Positions 9,228-18,687 of a DNA stretch of 64,000 bases are shown piece by piece. Source of the DNA: Serratia plymuthica (lineage in GTDB: Bacteria; Pseudomonadota; Gammaproteobacteria; Enterobacterales; Enterobacteriaceae); NCBI RefSeq assembly GCF_018336935.1, contig NZ_CP068771.1, forward strand, positions 4,092,001 to 4,156,000, in the 5' to 3' direction. Positions within the stretch are counted from its first letter, which is position 1. Each line of letters begins with the position of its first letter. A model generated the notes under the pieces. That model did no database searches. It had not been told where the DNA came from and worked only from the letters and a program-made list of their open reading frames with translations. The translations under genes and the position numbers were made by a program.

Positions 9228-9599
9228 TTATCCCAGATTGAGTGGGGCGCGTGCAAATTCACGCACCCAATGGGTTGGAACAGGGGATTCGCTCAGAGCG
9301 ATGATATAACCCGGCGGCAAAATCGTTTGCAGCGCTTCGCGCGCCAACAACTGCTGCTCCGGTGAATCCAGGCGGATCACCAGACCATCACCTTCGGGGG
9401 TAATGCTTTTGATGCGAATGCCGCGCTCATCCAGCCGCTGATAGACAAAAAACCCGTCAGGCAGCGAAAGGCCTTGCTGGCCGGCTCGGACGCGCAGCTC
9501 GCTTTCGGTACGCACCATACAGGGGACCAGCAGCGTTGCCAGCGCCAACAGGGCGAGTGCAATCAGCAAAACATACTGCCAGCGCGGGCGCTTTGCCAT
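9228..9599 (-). CDS. mzrA: EnvZ/OmpR modulator MzrA
   Basis: 123-residue inner-membrane protein with one N-terminal transmembrane helix (YVLLIALALLALATLLVP) and a periplasmic domain. In E. coli, MzrA contacts the sensor kinase EnvZ and links the CpxAR and EnvZ/OmpR envelope-stress pathways. The ATG at 9599 overlaps the yqjA stop as ATGA, which marks a coupled yqjA-mzrA operon, the same arrangement as in E. coli. A 16-codon extension upstream lies inside yqjA and is rejected. Confidence 0.92.
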   Translation of the reverse strand: MAKRPRWQYVLLIALALLALATLLVPCMVRTESELRVRAGQQGLSLPDGFFVYQRLDERGIRIKSITPEGDGLVIRLDSPEQQLLAREALQTILPPGYIIALSESPVPTHWVREFARAPLNLG

Positions 9600-10279
9600 C
9601 ACGCCCCTTTCCCCTGATTCTGGTTGTCGGCGCGTTTCTTGCGCCACAGCACGATCAGCGATCCCACCAGCCCAACGACCAGCAGCACCAGCGGCAACAG
9701 CATCAGGCAGAACATCAGTTGGTCTTCATATTTGCGGAACACCGGGGTTTTGCCCAAAGCAAAGCCCAGTGACGTCAGGATCACCACCCACAGCAGACCG
9801 CTCATCCAGTTAAAGAATTGGAAGCGGGCATTGCTCAGGCCGGAGAGACCGGCAATGGTAGGCAACAGGGTGCGGACAAACGCCAGAAAACGACCGACCA
9901 GCAGAGCGGAAAGCCCGTGGCGGTGGAACAGTTGGTGCGCGCGTTGGTGATAGTGCGCCGGCAGATGCGACAGCCAGCCTTGCACCGTTCGCGTATTGCC
10001 CAGCCATTTGCCCTGTATGTAACTGACCCAGCACCCCAGGCTGGCGGCGACGGTCAGGATCAGGATGGTGAGCGGGAAATTCATGGTGCCTTTGGCGATC
10101 AATACCCCAACCAGGATCAGCAGGCTGTCGCCGGGTAAAAATGCTGCCGGTAGTAGGCCGTTTTCCAGAAATAAAATCAGAAACAGCAGGACGTAGAGCG
10201 TCCAGACCAGCGACGGGTTCGCCAGCGTCTCAAAATCCTGCTGCCATAGGGCATGTAACAGTTCTTTAATGATGTCCAT
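9599..10279 (-). CDS. yqjA: DedA-family membrane protein YqjA
   Basis: 226-residue DedA/VTT-superfamily membrane protein, close to E. coli YqjA (220). It shows the family signature [20 protein letters not shown], the conserved [15 protein letters not shown] with its functionally important Arg, and several hydrophobic helices. In E. coli, YqjA and its paralogue YghB are needed for proton-motive-force maintenance, alkaline tolerance and resistance to some cationic compounds; DedA proteins are implicated in undecaprenyl phosphate or phospholipid flipping. First gene of the yqjA-mzrA pair; in E. coli the operon is Cpx-regulated, but no CpxR box was looked for rigorously here. Confidence 0.94.
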   Translation of the reverse strand: MDIIKELLHALWQQDFETLANPSLVWTLYVLLFLILFLENGLLPAAFLPGDSLLILVGVLIAKGTMNFPLTILILTVAASLGCWVSYIQGKWLGNTRTVQGWLSHLPAHYHQRAHQLFHRHGLSALLVGRFLAFVRTLLPTIAGLSGLSNARFQFFNWMSGLLWVVILTSLGFALGKTPVFRKYEDQLMFCLMLLPLVLLVVGLVGSLIVLWRKKRADNQNQGKGA

Positions 10280-10419
10280 CCGGTGTTCCTAAAACGTCAT
10301 TGTTTGTCTTTATCTCAGCGGCGGATCAGGAGTGGGCTGAAAGCGCGCGGGCGATCCTGGCTGCTGATAACGATGAAACGGCGTTGCTTTTTAGTAAGTT
10401 CTCGTCGGTGCGACACCGG

Positions 10420-10866
10420 TCATGAGTGGTAAGTCAGCGTGCCACGATAAAGCATATTACTTTCTTTCCAGCCGCCGAGCCTGTTTTGCTGCTGCGGGGT
10501 GTGCAGCATCCAGTTGGCCTGGACAAGCCGGTTGGGCACAGATAAGTGCTGACGCGGAAATCTGGCGTTATGACCCAGCTCAGCGGCCAACGTATAGACC
10601 GGCTGCAATTGGATGGAGGCTGGCAGCGAACCGGGGTAAGAATGCATACGCGGCAACAGCAGCGGCAACTTGCCGGGCGCTTTGCGCTGTAACTCTGCCG
10701 GAGACCGATAAACCTGGTCATAAGAGGACAGCGCCGGGTTATCGAGCGATGGCAGGCTGCTCAGTGCCGTGGGGGTTGCTTTGGAGGGCGCCGCGCATAG
10801 TTTTTGGCCGGAGACCGAGCCGGTCCAGCAAAAAAGAGCAATAAGCATGGCAAACAACCAGCGCAT
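10420..10866 (-). CDS. Unrecognised secreted protein
   Basis: 148-residue ORF that I do not recognise. It starts with a convincing signal peptide (basic MRWLF, hydrophobic AMLIALFCW, small residues before QKLC; cleavage near residue 20). The mature part is Pro/Ser/Leu-rich without transmembrane segments (LPSLDNPALSSYDQVYRSPA, PLLLPRMHSYPGSLP), with a basic and aromatic C-terminal half (HLSVPNRLVQANWML). One Cys remains after cleavage. G+C and codon use look like the neighbours, so recent transfer is not suggested. It lies between exuR and yqjA, genes that are adjacent in E. coli, so it is an insertion relative to that order. Coding status rests on the signal peptide and frame length. Confidence 0.6.
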   Translation of the reverse strand: MRWLFAMLIALFCWTGSVSGQKLCAAPSKATPTALSSLPSLDNPALSSYDQVYRSPAELQRKAPGKLPLLLPRMHSYPGSLPASIQLQPVYTLAAELGHNARFPRQHLSVPNRLVQANWMLHTPQQQNRLGGWKESNMLYRGTLTYHS

Positions 10867-11052
10867 GTATTCGCGTTCCGCCCCGCAGCAAAGGGTAAAA
10901 AAAGTGGCCTAACTTTACCAAAATAGCACGATTGGCAACAGGGAAATCTACGTTGCCGCCGGTGAAATACTACACGGCAATCGGCGGTTCAGGCATCGAT
11001 TCAGCGGATTTTACATTACCTGACATAACCCAAGGTTTTTTGACCGCGTGCG

Positions 11053-11829
11053 CTATTTGTTTTCGGCGGTCACGCCGTCCAGATGCACCACCGGGTTTTC
11101 GGCGAACAGATAGCGGTCGGCGTTATATTCGAAATCGTCGCTGGTGGCGTTGAACAGCATTTGCTTGGTGTTTTCCAGGTGCTGCCACATCGCCAGTTTG
11201 GCGGCGTAAGGGTCTTTACGTATCAATGCCTTGAGGATCTGATCGTGATCGTCGCACCAACTGGCGATAGATCGCTCGTCGATATGCTCGTGCAGCTTGA
11301 TCCAGTAAGGGTTATTCACCCGCTGGCTCCACATTTTTTCCACGATAGTGGCCATTGCGGTATTTTGCGTAGCCAGCGCCACCTGCACGTGGAATTTCAG
11401 ATCCCATTGCGAATCGCGGAAGCGATCTTCCTTGCGCGCATGCTCCTGGATTTCCATCAGTTGGACGATATCTTGCTTGGTGACCTGGGTGGCGGCGAAT
11501 TCGGCGATGTTGCTTTCAATCAACTGGCGCGCCTGCAGCAGTTCGAACGGCCCGGCGGTGGCGAACTCGATGCTGTCACCCGGTACCACCAGATGTTTTT
11601 GCTGGTTGGACATCACGTGGATCCCGGACCCCTTGCGCACGTCAACGTAGCCTTCCACTTCCAGCATGATGATGGCTTCGCGCACTACGGTACGGCTGAC
11701 GTTCATCTCTTCAGCAATATAGCGCTCGGCCGGCAGCTTATCGCCCACCGGATAGCGGCCGCTTTCAATGCGCTGCTTAAGCTCGGCGGCCAGTTGCTGA
11801 TACAGGCGTCTGGTTTCAGTGAATTCCAT
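11053..11829 (-). CDS. exuR: Hexuronate regulon repressor ExuR
   Basis: GntR-family (FadR subfamily) repressor of 258 residues. Winged-helix DNA-binding domain at about 8-75 ([20 protein letters not shown], then [20 protein letters not shown]) and an FCD effector domain (about 90-235) with the conserved Asp/His metal-site pattern ([21 protein letters not shown]). In E. coli it represses exuT, uxaCA and uxaB and is released by galacturonate or fructuronate. It lies downstream of exuT on the same strand, as in E. coli. A partial palindrome TTGTTATACCACTTA just upstream could be an operator, but I could not verify it against the ExuR motif. Confidence 0.95.
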   Translation of the reverse strand: MEFTETRRLYQQLAAELKQRIESGRYPVGDKLPAERYIAEEMNVSRTVVREAIIMLEVEGYVDVRKGSGIHVMSNQQKHLVVPGDSIEFATAGPFELLQARQLIESNIAEFAATQVTKQDIVQLMEIQEHARKEDRFRDSQWDLKFHVQVALATQNTAMATIVEKMWSQRVNNPYWIKLHEHIDERSIASWCDDHDQILKALIRKDPYAAKLAMWQHLENTKQMLFNATSDDFEYNADRYLFAENPVVHLDGVTAENK

Positions 11830-11914
11830 AGTGAATGCTCTTAGGGTAAGAAGGGGCGTGGCTGTCAGATTTGTTATACCACTTATTCGGCAGGGCTGCC
11901 AGTGGCCGCAGGGG

Positions 11915-11935
11915 CGCCCGGCGCGTGGCCGGGCG
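11915..11935. other. Intercistronic hairpin between exuT and exuR
   Basis: Perfect eight-base inverted repeat CGCCCGGC / GCCGGGCG with a five-base loop, six bases past the exuT stop and upstream of exuR. There is no T-tract, so it is more likely an mRNA-stabilising or partial-termination structure than a full intrinsic terminator. Confidence 0.4.
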
Positions 11936-11940
11936 GTGGG

Positions 11941-13239
11941 TTAACTGCGCGCCGGGGCCGGCTGCAGAGCGTCTTGCGTGGGCGGCGAGGCCGGCCTGTT
12001 TTGCAGGACGGTCCAGATAACGATGGCGCCGAGAATATCGAATACCGACAGCGCGGCGAACAGCGGGCTGAAACCCAGGGTATCCGCCAATGCGCCGACC
12101 ACCAGCGCAAACAGGGTGCTGGCGGTCCAGGCCGCCATGCCGGTCAGGCCGTTGGCGGTCGCCACCTCGTTACGGCCAAATACGTCTGAAGACAGGGTGA
12201 TCAGCGCGCCGGACAGCGCCTGGTGAGCAAAGCCCCCGACGCACAGCAGCGCGATGGCGGCATAGGGACTGGTGAACAGGCCAATCATACCGGGGCCAAT
12301 CATCAGCACCGCGCCCATCGTGACCACCAGTTTGCGTGAAACGATCAGGTTCACCTTAAAGTGTTTCTGGAAAAACGGCGGCAGATACCCGCCGACGATG
12401 CAACCGAGATCGGCGAACAGCATCGGCATCCAGGCGAACATGGCGATCTCTTTCAGGTTAAAGCCGTAGGCTTTGAACATGAATAACGGGATCCAGGCGT
12501 TGAAGGTGCCCCAGGCCGGTTCTGCCAGAAAACGCGGCAGCGCGATGCCCCAGAACTGGCGGTTGCGTACGATTTGCCAGGCGGACATTTTCTTGGCGTT
12601 GCTGGTTTGGTGCTGCGCTTCCTGGCCCTCGAGGATGTAATCTCGCTCTTCCTGGCTGAGTTTCTTCTGATCTTTCGGGTGCTTGTAGAAGATCAGCCAG
12701 CAGATGGCCCAAATCAGGCTCAGCACGCCGGTAATGATAAACGCCATTTCCCAGCTATGGGCGACAATGGCCCAGACCACCAGCGGCGGCGCGATCATCC
12801 CGCCGATCGACGAGCCCACATTGAAGTACCCCACGGCGATGGAGCGTTCTTTGGCCGGGAACCACTCGCTGCTGGCCTTCAGGCCGGCGGGGATCATAGC
12901 CGCTTCAGCCATGCCCACGGCGCCGCGCGCCAGCGCCAGCCCGCCCCAGCTGTTCGCCAGCGCGGTACCCATGCAAAACAGCGCCCACAGGATGGCGAAC
13001 ATGGCGTAGCCTACCTTGGTGCCCAGGACGTCCAGAACGTATCCCGCCACCGGTTGCATCAGGGTGTAGCAGGCGGAATAAGCGGCGACGATGTAAGAAT
13101 ACTGCTGCGTGGTGATATGCAGGGTGCCTTCCAGCGTCGGCGCCGCCACGGCAATGGCATTGCGGGTCAGGTAACCCAGCACGGTGCCGATGGTCACCAG
13201 CCCAATCATGTACCAGCGTAACCCTTTAATTTTACGCAT
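11941..13239 (-). CDS. exuT: Hexuronate transporter ExuT (MFS)
   Basis: Major-facilitator-superfamily proton symporter of the anion:cation symporter family, 432 residues, importing glucuronate and galacturonate. About 12 hydrophobic segments; the MFS loop appears as AEAAMIPAGLKASSEWFPAK followed by ERSIAVGYFNVGSSIGG. The start MRKIKGLRWYMIGLVTIGT has GGGAGATATTTCGG upstream. It is transcribed away from uxaC across a 384-bp regulatory region and is followed by exuR, the classical exu/uxa arrangement. Confidence 0.95.
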   Translation of the reverse strand: MRKIKGLRWYMIGLVTIGTVLGYLTRNAIAVAAPTLEGTLHITTQQYSYIVAAYSACYTLMQPVAGYVLDVLGTKVGYAMFAILWALFCMGTALANSWGGLALARGAVGMAEAAMIPAGLKASSEWFPAKERSIAVGYFNVGSSIGGMIAPPLVVWAIVAHSWEMAFIITGVLSLIWAICWLIFYKHPKDQKKLSQEERDYILEGQEAQHQTSNAKKMSAWQIVRNRQFWGIALPRFLAEPAWGTFNAWIPLFMFKAYGFNLKEIAMFAWMPMLFADLGCIVGGYLPPFFQKHFKVNLIVSRKLVVTMGAVLMIGPGMIGLFTSPYAAIALLCVGGFAHQALSGALITLSSDVFGRNEVATANGLTGMAAWTASTLFALVVGALADTLGFSPLFAALSVFDILGAIVIWTVLQNRPASPPTQDALQPAPARS

Positions 13240-13623
13240 CCGAAATATCTCCCAGTCTTGAATATGCGCGGCCGAGGTGGCGGCGTGTAGGGTGTGATTC
13301 CTTTTCGTTGCTCTGCACCGGCCCTTCCATCACCGCCGCATGCCCAACGCACCAGCGACGGGGTGGCGAGACAATAACTTGTCATACAGATTTAAAAGTT
13401 GAGTGATATCACAAAAGCCAAGATTCAATTGGGCAATAGACTTTGGCCTGCAATCGCGTGATTCAGGCCGCCTTTTGCTGCGAAACTGCGCGTTAATCGC
13501 CTTTTTAGAGGGGAAATGGTCGTAGGCTGGGGTAAGATTTTGCTGGACGCCTCGTATAATTGGTGTGATAACTTTGTCGTATTGAACACTGTGCCGAACG
13601 GTCAGCAAGGTGAGGAGCCTGAT
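13240..13623. promoter_or_regulatory. exuT-uxaC divergent control region with CRP-like site
   Basis: The 384 bp between divergent exuT and uxaC contain no gene I can support. A CRP-like site is visible at 13395-13416: GTTGA-N6-TCACA (13398-13402 and 13409-13413) inside A+T-rich flanks, and it includes the palindrome GTGATATCAC. A perfect -10 hexamer TATAAT lies at 13555-13560, without a good -35 at 16-18 bp, pointing to an activated promoter towards uxaC. The bases that follow, ATTGGTGTGATAACTT, form an imperfect dyad placed where an ExuR operator would be expected. CRP and ExuR assignments are inferred from motif likeness and pathway context. Confidence 0.5.
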
Positions 13624-15036
13624 ATGGCGACGTTTTTAAATGAAGATTTCTTGTTGGGCAGCGAATTTGCCCGGCGTTTGTATCATGACTATGCGGCGGA
13701 TCAGCCGATCTTTGACTACCACTGTCATTTGCCGCCGGAACAGATCGCCGAGAATACCCGCTTCAAAAACTTATATGACATCTGGTTAAAGGGCGATCAC
13801 TACAAGTGGCGGGCGATGCGTACCAACGGCGTGGCCGAACGTTTGTGCACCGGCGATGCCGGCGACCGCGAGAAGTTTGACGCCTGGGCCGCCACCGTGC
13901 CCCATACCATCGGCAATCCGCTGTATCACTGGACCCATCTCGAACTGCGCCGCCCGTTCGGCATCACCGGCACGCTGCTTTCCCCGGCGACGGCGGACGA
14001 TATCTGGCATCGCGGCAACGCGCTGTTGGCGCAGGACGATTTCAGGGCGCGCGGCATCATGCAGCAGATGAAGGTGAAAATGGTCGGCACCACCGACGAT
14101 CCGATCGACGATCTGCGCCACCACAAAGCGATTGCCGCCGACGACAGTTTCGATATCAAGGTGCTGCCAAGCTGGCGGCCGGATAAGGCGTTCAATATCG
14201 ATGCGCCGGGCTTTAACGATTACCTGAAAAAGCTGGAGGCGGCGGCGGATATCCATATCAGCCGCTTCACCTCGCTGTGCGACGCGTTGAAGAAACGTAT
14301 GGACCACTTCGCCGCTCACGGCTGCAAAGTGGCCGACCATGCGCTGGACGTGGTGGTGTATGGCGAAGCTAACGAAGCCGAGCTGGACGCCATTCTGGCC
14401 CAACGCCTGAGCGGCAAGCTGCCTGGGCCGGAGCAGAGCGCCCAGTTCAAAAGCGCAGTGCTGCTGTTCCTGGCCGCTGAATATCAACGCCGTGAATGGG
14501 TACAGCAGTATCACATCGGCGCATTGCGCAACAACAACAGCCGGATGCTGGCAAGCGTTGGCCCGGATATCGGCTTCGACTCCATTAACGACCGGCCGCT
14601 GGCAGAGCCGCTTTCCCGCCTGCTGGATGCTCAATCCCGGCAGGGAGGATTACCGAAAACCATCCTGTATTGCCTTAACCCGCGCGATAACGAAGTGATC
14701 GGCACCATGGTGGGTAATTTCCAGGGGGAAGGCACGCCAGGCAAAATGCAGTTTGGTTCAGGCTGGTGGTTCAACGATCAGAAAGACGGCATGCAACGCC
14801 AGATGACGCAGTTGGCGCAGCTTGGCCTGCTGAGCCGTTTTGTCGGCATGCTGACCGACAGCCGCAGCTTCTTGTCGTATACCCGCCATGAATATTTCCG
14901 CCGCATTCTCTGCCAGATGATGGGGCGCTGGGTGGACGAGGGCGAAGCGCCGGCGGATATCGCGCTGCTCGGCGAGATGGTGAAAAACATCTGTTTCGAC
15001 AATGCCAAAAATTATTTCGCCATTGAACTGGCGTAG
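13624..15036 (+). CDS. uxaC: Glucuronate (uronate) isomerase UxaC
   Basis: Isomerises D-glucuronate to D-fructuronate and D-galacturonate to D-tagaturonate, the first cytoplasmic step of hexuronate use. At 470 residues it equals the E. coli enzyme. Amidohydrolase-superfamily features include [18 protein letters not shown] near residue 23 (metal-binding HxH) and conserved blocks [28 protein letters not shown] and [18 protein letters not shown]. The ORF is open further upstream, but ATG 13624 has GAGGAG seven bases before it and yields [12 protein letters not shown]. uxaA follows after 20 bp, forming the uxaCA operon. Confidence 0.97.
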   Translation: MATFLNEDFLLGSEFARRLYHDYAADQPIFDYHCHLPPEQIAENTRFKNLYDIWLKGDHYKWRAMRTNGVAERLCTGDAGDREKFDAWAATVPHTIGNPLYHWTHLELRRPFGITGTLLSPATADDIWHRGNALLAQDDFRARGIMQQMKVKMVGTTDDPIDDLRHHKAIAADDSFDIKVLPSWRPDKAFNIDAPGFNDYLKKLEAAADIHISRFTSLCDALKKRMDHFAAHGCKVADHALDVVVYGEANEAELDAILAQRLSGKLPGPEQSAQFKSAVLLFLAAEYQRREWVQQYHIGALRNNNSRMLASVGPDIGFDSINDRPLAEPLSRLLDAQSRQGGLPKTILYCLNPRDNEVIGTMVGNFQGEGTPGKMQFGSGWWFNDQKDGMQRQMTQLAQLGLLSRFVGMLTDSRSFLSYTRHEYFRRILCQMMGRWVDEGEAPADIALLGEMVKNICFDNAKNYFAIELA

Positions 15037-15056
15037 CCGCTTCCCGAGGTTGGTTT

Positions 15057-16547
15057 ATGCAAAGCATCGTAAAAATTCATTCGCAGGATAATGTGGCGGT
15101 GGCGCTGCGCGATCTGGCCGACGGCGAAACGCTGGCGCTGGACGCGCTGACCATTCGGCTTTCGCAACCGGTGGCGCGTGGGCACAAGTTTGCGCTGCAG
15201 CCGATCGCAGCCGGCGAGGCGATCGTCAAGTACGGGCTGCCGATCGGCCATGCGTTGGTAGCCATAGCGCCGGGCGTGCACATTCACTCGCAAAATGCCA
15301 AAACCAACCTGAGCGATCTGGACAGCTATCAGTACCAACCGGAATTTCCCGCGCTGCCGCCGCAGGCAGCGGATCGAGAGGTTCAGCTCTATCGCCGCAG
15401 CAGCGGCGAGGTAGGGATCCGCAACGAACTGTGGATCGTACCGACCGTCGGCTGCGTCAACGGCATTGCCCGGCAGATCCAGCAGCGTTTTCTGAAGGAA
15501 ACTCAGGATGCGCAGGGGATCGATGGCGTACACCTGTTCAGTCATCCGTTCGGTTGCTCGCAATTGGGGCAGGATCATGAAAATACCCGCACCATGCTGC
15601 AAAATATGGTGCGCCATCCGAATGCCGGCGCGGTGCTGGTGATTGGCCTGGGGTGCGAGAACAATCAGGTAGATGTTTTCCGCAGTACGCTCGGGGCGAC
15701 GGATGAGCGGCGGGTACGCTTTATGGTCTGCCAGCAGCAGGACGATGAGGTGGAAGCCGGGCTGGAGCAACTGCATGAGTTGTACCAGGTCATGCGCGAC
15801 GATCGTCGCCAGCCGGGCAAATTGAGCGAACTGAAGTTCGGCCTGGAGTGCGGCGGATCGGACGGGCTGTCCGGCATCACCGCCAACCCGCTGCTGGGGC
15901 GGTTTTCCGACTATGTGATCGCCAACGGCGGCACCACGGTGCTGACCGAGGTGCCGGAGATGTTTGGCGCAGAACGGATCCTGATGAGCCGTTGCCGCGA
16001 TCGGGCTACCTTCGAGAAAACCGTCAGCATGGTCAACGATTTCAAACAATACTTCATCGCCCACAACCAGCCGATTTATGAAAACCCTTCGCCGGGCAAC
16101 AAGGCGGGCGGCATTACCACACTGGAGGAAAAATCCCTCGGTTGCACGCAGAAAGCCGGGCAGAGCCGGGTGGTGGACGTACTCAAATACGGCGAACGGC
16201 TGCGGCAGCCAGGGTTAAACCTGCTCAGCGCGCCCGGCAATGACGCGGTGGCGACCAGCGCGCTGGCCGGCGCCGGCTGCCATATGGTGTTGTTCAGTAC
16301 CGGACGTGGCACGCCCTACGGCGGCTTCGTTCCCACGGTAAAACTGGCGACCAACAGCGAACTGGCGGCGAAAAAACCGCACTGGATCGATTTCGATGCC
16401 GGGCAATTGATCCACGGCACGCCGATGGATCGCCTGCTGGAACAGTTTGTCGATCTGATCGTGGCGATCGCCAATGGCAAAGCGGCGCGCAACGAAGCGA
16501 ACGATTTCCGCGAGTTGGCGATTTTTAAAAGCGGGGTGACATTGTAA
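15057..16547 (+). CDS. uxaA: Altronate dehydratase UxaA
   Basis: Fe-dependent dehydratase converting D-altronate to 2-keto-3-deoxy-D-gluconate in galacturonate catabolism; 496 residues (E. coli 495). An N-terminal SAF domain (about 1-95) with GHKFALQPIAAGEAIVKYG is followed by the large UxaA domain containing TVGCVNGIARQIQQRF, ECGGSDGLSGITANPLLG and the late AGAGCHMVLFSTGRGTPYGG. UxaB (tagaturonate reductase) is not in this window, so the pathway is completed elsewhere. Second gene of the uxaCA operon. Confidence 0.97.
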   Translation: MQSIVKIHSQDNVAVALRDLADGETLALDALTIRLSQPVARGHKFALQPIAAGEAIVKYGLPIGHALVAIAPGVHIHSQNAKTNLSDLDSYQYQPEFPALPPQAADREVQLYRRSSGEVGIRNELWIVPTVGCVNGIARQIQQRFLKETQDAQGIDGVHLFSHPFGCSQLGQDHENTRTMLQNMVRHPNAGAVLVIGLGCENNQVDVFRSTLGATDERRVRFMVCQQQDDEVEAGLEQLHELYQVMRDDRRQPGKLSELKFGLECGGSDGLSGITANPLLGRFSDYVIANGGTTVLTEVPEMFGAERILMSRCRDRATFEKTVSMVNDFKQYFIAHNQPIYENPSPGNKAGGITTLEEKSLGCTQKAGQSRVVDVLKYGERLRQPGLNLLSAPGNDAVATSALAGAGCHMVLFSTGRGTPYGGFVPTVKLATNSELAAKKPHWIDFDAGQLIHGTPMDRLLEQFVDLIVAIANGKAARNEANDFRELAIFKSGVTL

Positions 16548-16621
16548 AGCGCCGGCAGCGGGGGTAGCATAAAACAGCGTTTCACTTTTAACGCCATTGT
16601 CTCCCGCTTCAGGATCCCCTA

Positions 16622-17179
16622 ATGACGTTTTATTGGTTTGCCCAGGCCGTGGGCGTGCTGGCTTTTCTGGTAGGCATCACCAGTTTTTTCAATCGCGACG
16701 ACCAGCGCTTCAAACTGCAACTGTCAGGATACAGCCTGATCATTGGCATTCACTTCTTCCTGATGGGAGCGAGCGCCGCCGGCAGCAGCGCGTTGCTCAG
16801 CGCCTGCCGCAACCTGGTTTCAATGCGCACTCGCAGCCTGTGGGTGATGTGGCTGTTTATCGGTTTGACGCTGACCATCGGCCTGACGCGTTTCCAACAT
16901 CCCATCGAACTGCTGCCGATCTTCGGTACTTCGATCAGCACCTGGGCGCTGTTTCGCACCCGCGGGCTGACGACCCGTTGCGTGATGTGGTGTTCCACCG
17001 CCTGCTGGGTCACGCATAACATCTGGCTCGGGTCGATAGGCGGTTCACTGATAGAAGGCAGCTTCCTGCTGATGAACGGCTTCAACATTATCCGTTTCCG
17101 CCGCCTGCAACTGCGCGGCATCGATCCTTTTGCGGTAGAAAAAAAGGCGCCCATTGGGCGCCTTGCTGACGATAGTTAA
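16622..17179 (+). CDS. ygjV: YgjV-family inner-membrane protein
   Basis: 185-residue hydrophobic protein with about five to six membrane helices and the family features AVGVLAFLVGITSFFNRDDQ, LRTRSLWVMWLF-like segment and GSIGGSLIEGSFLLMNGFN. No function is known in E. coli. It lies between uxaA and sstT as there, convergent with sstT and only four bases from its stop. The last coding stretch (17139-17164) doubles as the intrinsic terminator of sstT on the other strand, which constrains the C-terminal residues (EKKAPIGRLADDS). Confidence 0.9.
   Translation: MTFYWFAQAVGVLAFLVGITSFFNRDDQRFKLQLSGYSLIIGIHFFLMGASAAGSSALLSACRNLVSMRTRSLWVMWLFIGLTLTIGLTRFQHPIELLPIFGTSISTWALFRTRGLTTRCVMWCSTACWVTHNIWLGSIGGSLIEGSFLLMNGFNIIRFRRLQLRGIDPFAVEKKAPIGRLADDS
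17139..17164 (-). terminator. Intrinsic terminator of sstT inside ygjV
   Basis: Read on the minus strand: AAGGCGCCC, loop AAT, GGGCGCCTT, then a run of about seven Ts. It starts 20 bases past the sstT stop and lies entirely within the 3' coding end of the convergent ygjV gene. Confidence 0.85.
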
Positions 17180-17183
17180 TCGC

Positions 17184-18419
17184 TTAACGCACGTTCAACG
17201 GGTCTTCATCCGCCAGGCGTTGATCTTCCGCCTGGCAGGCCGCCGCGGTGAACAGCACGTCGGTGGATGAGTTCAGTGCGGTCTCTGCGGAGTCCTGCAA
17301 CACGCCGATGATAAAGCCCACCGCCACGACCTGCATGGCGACGTCGTTCGGGATGCCGAACATGTTGCACGCCAGTGGGATCAATAACAGCGAACCGCCG
17401 GCCACGCCGGAAGCGCCGCAGGCGCAGATCGCCGCCACCACGCTCAGCAGCAGCGCGGTCGGGACGTCAACCGGAATGCCCAGAGTGTGCACCGCCGCCA
17501 GCGTCAGCACGGTAATGGTGATCGCCGCGCCGGCCATATTGATGGTTGCGCCCAACGGGATAGAAACCGAGTAGGTGTCTTCGTTCAGATTCAGCTTTTT
17601 GCACAGCTCCATATTCACCGGAATGTTGGCGGCCGAGCTGCGGGTGAAGAATGCGGTCACGCCGCTTTCACGCAGGCAGGCGAACACCAGAGGATAAGGG
17701 TTGCGGCGGATCTTCCAGTAAACGATCAGCGGGTTCAGCACCAGCGCCACCATCAGCATGCAGCCGATCAACACCATCAGCAGTTGCGCGTAGCCCCACA
17801 GCGCGCCGAAGCCGGTTTCCGCCAGCGTCGAAGCCACCAGACCGAAGATGCCGAGCGGCGCACAGCGGATCACCGCGCGCACCACCAAAGTGACCGCATG
17901 CGACATGTCGTTAATCAGCGATTTGGTGGTTTCCGAAGCGTGGCGCAGCGCCAGCCCCAGACCAATCGCCCAGGCCAGAATGCCGATATAGTTGGCGTTA
18001 ATCAGCGCGTGGAACGGGTTGGCGACCACGCTCATCAACAGGCTTTTCAACACTTCAACAATGCCGCCCGGCGGGTTGATGTCCGCATTGCCGGCAACCA
18101 GCGCCAGATTGGACGGGAACATAAAGCTGACCACCACCGCCACCAGCGCCGCAGCGAAAGTCCCCAACAGATAGAGGAACAGGATCGGGCGAATATTGGT
18201 TTTCTGCCCGTGCTTGTGGTTGGCGATCGAGGCCATGACCAGTACCAGAACCAACAGCGGCGCCACGGCCTTTAACGCGCCGACGAACAGCGCGCCAAGC
18301 AGCCCGACGGCGGAGGCCGTCGCCGGTGAAACCAGCGCCACGATAATACCGGCCGCCAGGCCGACCATAATTTGCTTAACCAGGCTGCCCTGTGTGATCC
18401 GTTTTAACAGTTTTTGCAT
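17184..18419 (-). CDS. sstT: Sodium:serine/threonine symporter SstT
   Basis: DAACS-family (SLC1-type) Na+-coupled serine/threonine importer of the inner membrane, 411 residues (E. coli 414). It shows multiple helices, the re-entrant loop region [20 protein letters not shown] and the conserved C-terminal [21 protein letters not shown] at 18419 ([13 protein letters not shown]) follows AGAG; the ten-codon upstream extension is unlike homologues. A probable CRP site lies upstream at about 18610. The terminator is inside ygjV. Confidence 0.96.
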   Translation of the reverse strand: MQKLLKRITQGSLVKQIMVGLAAGIIVALVSPATASAVGLLGALFVGALKAVAPLLVLVLVMASIANHKHGQKTNIRPILFLYLLGTFAAALVAVVVSFMFPSNLALVAGNADINPPGGIVEVLKSLLMSVVANPFHALINANYIGILAWAIGLGLALRHASETTKSLINDMSHAVTLVVRAVIRCAPLGIFGLVASTLAETGFGALWGYAQLLMVLIGCMLMVALVLNPLIVYWKIRRNPYPLVFACLRESGVTAFFTRSSAANIPVNMELCKKLNLNEDTYSVSIPLGATINMAGAAITITVLTLAAVHTLGIPVDVPTALLLSVVAAICACGASGVAGGSLLLIPLACNMFGIPNDVAMQVVAVGFIIGVLQDSAETALNSSTDVLFTAAACQAEDQRLADEDPLNVR

Positions 18420-18608
18420 AATGCTCTTCTTCCCGGTGAGGTTGCGCACAGACTGACCGCCTCGACAGGAACGCTGCCGGGCAATTTTTATTTCTATCTG
18501 TAACTAAGTATGTTTGCCAAACCAGTATTCAGTAAACAAATGGGGTTGGAAAGGGGAGGAAGTGAAATTCTGAGGGCGGATCAACTCTTGATAACATACT
18601 GGTTACAT

Positions 18609-18630
18609 TTGTGTGATCGCAATAACATTT
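18609..18630. promoter_or_regulatory. Probable CRP site upstream of sstT
   Basis: TGTGA (18612-18616), six bases, TAACA (18623-18627): one perfect and one three-of-five half-site with the canonical spacing and A/T-rich flanks. It is about 190 bp upstream of the sstT ATG. Assignment to sstT rests on direction and distance only. Confidence 0.45.
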
Positions 18631-18659
18631 GGCGTTTTGGACGAATTGCCAAACAATCA

Positions 18660-18678
18660 CGGGGCGGCTAGCGCCCCG
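18660..18678 (-). terminator. Probable terminator of alx
   Basis: Perfect seven-base inverted repeat CGGGGCG / CGCCCCG with a five-base loop, nine bases after the alx stop. The downstream tract on the minus strand is only GTGATTGTTTGG, so termination may be partial. Confidence 0.55.
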
Positions 18679-18687
18679 GATAACAGA

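Noticed and set aside
13330..13608. 92-codon minus-strand frame between exuT and uxaC
   Set aside because: It lies across the CRP-like site and uxaC promoter, lacks a ribosome-binding site and has no recognisable feature.
13384..13623. Definite ExuR operator in front of uxaC
   Set aside because: ATTGGTGTGATAACTT is suggestive, but I could not recall the operator consensus well enough to claim it as a separate feature.
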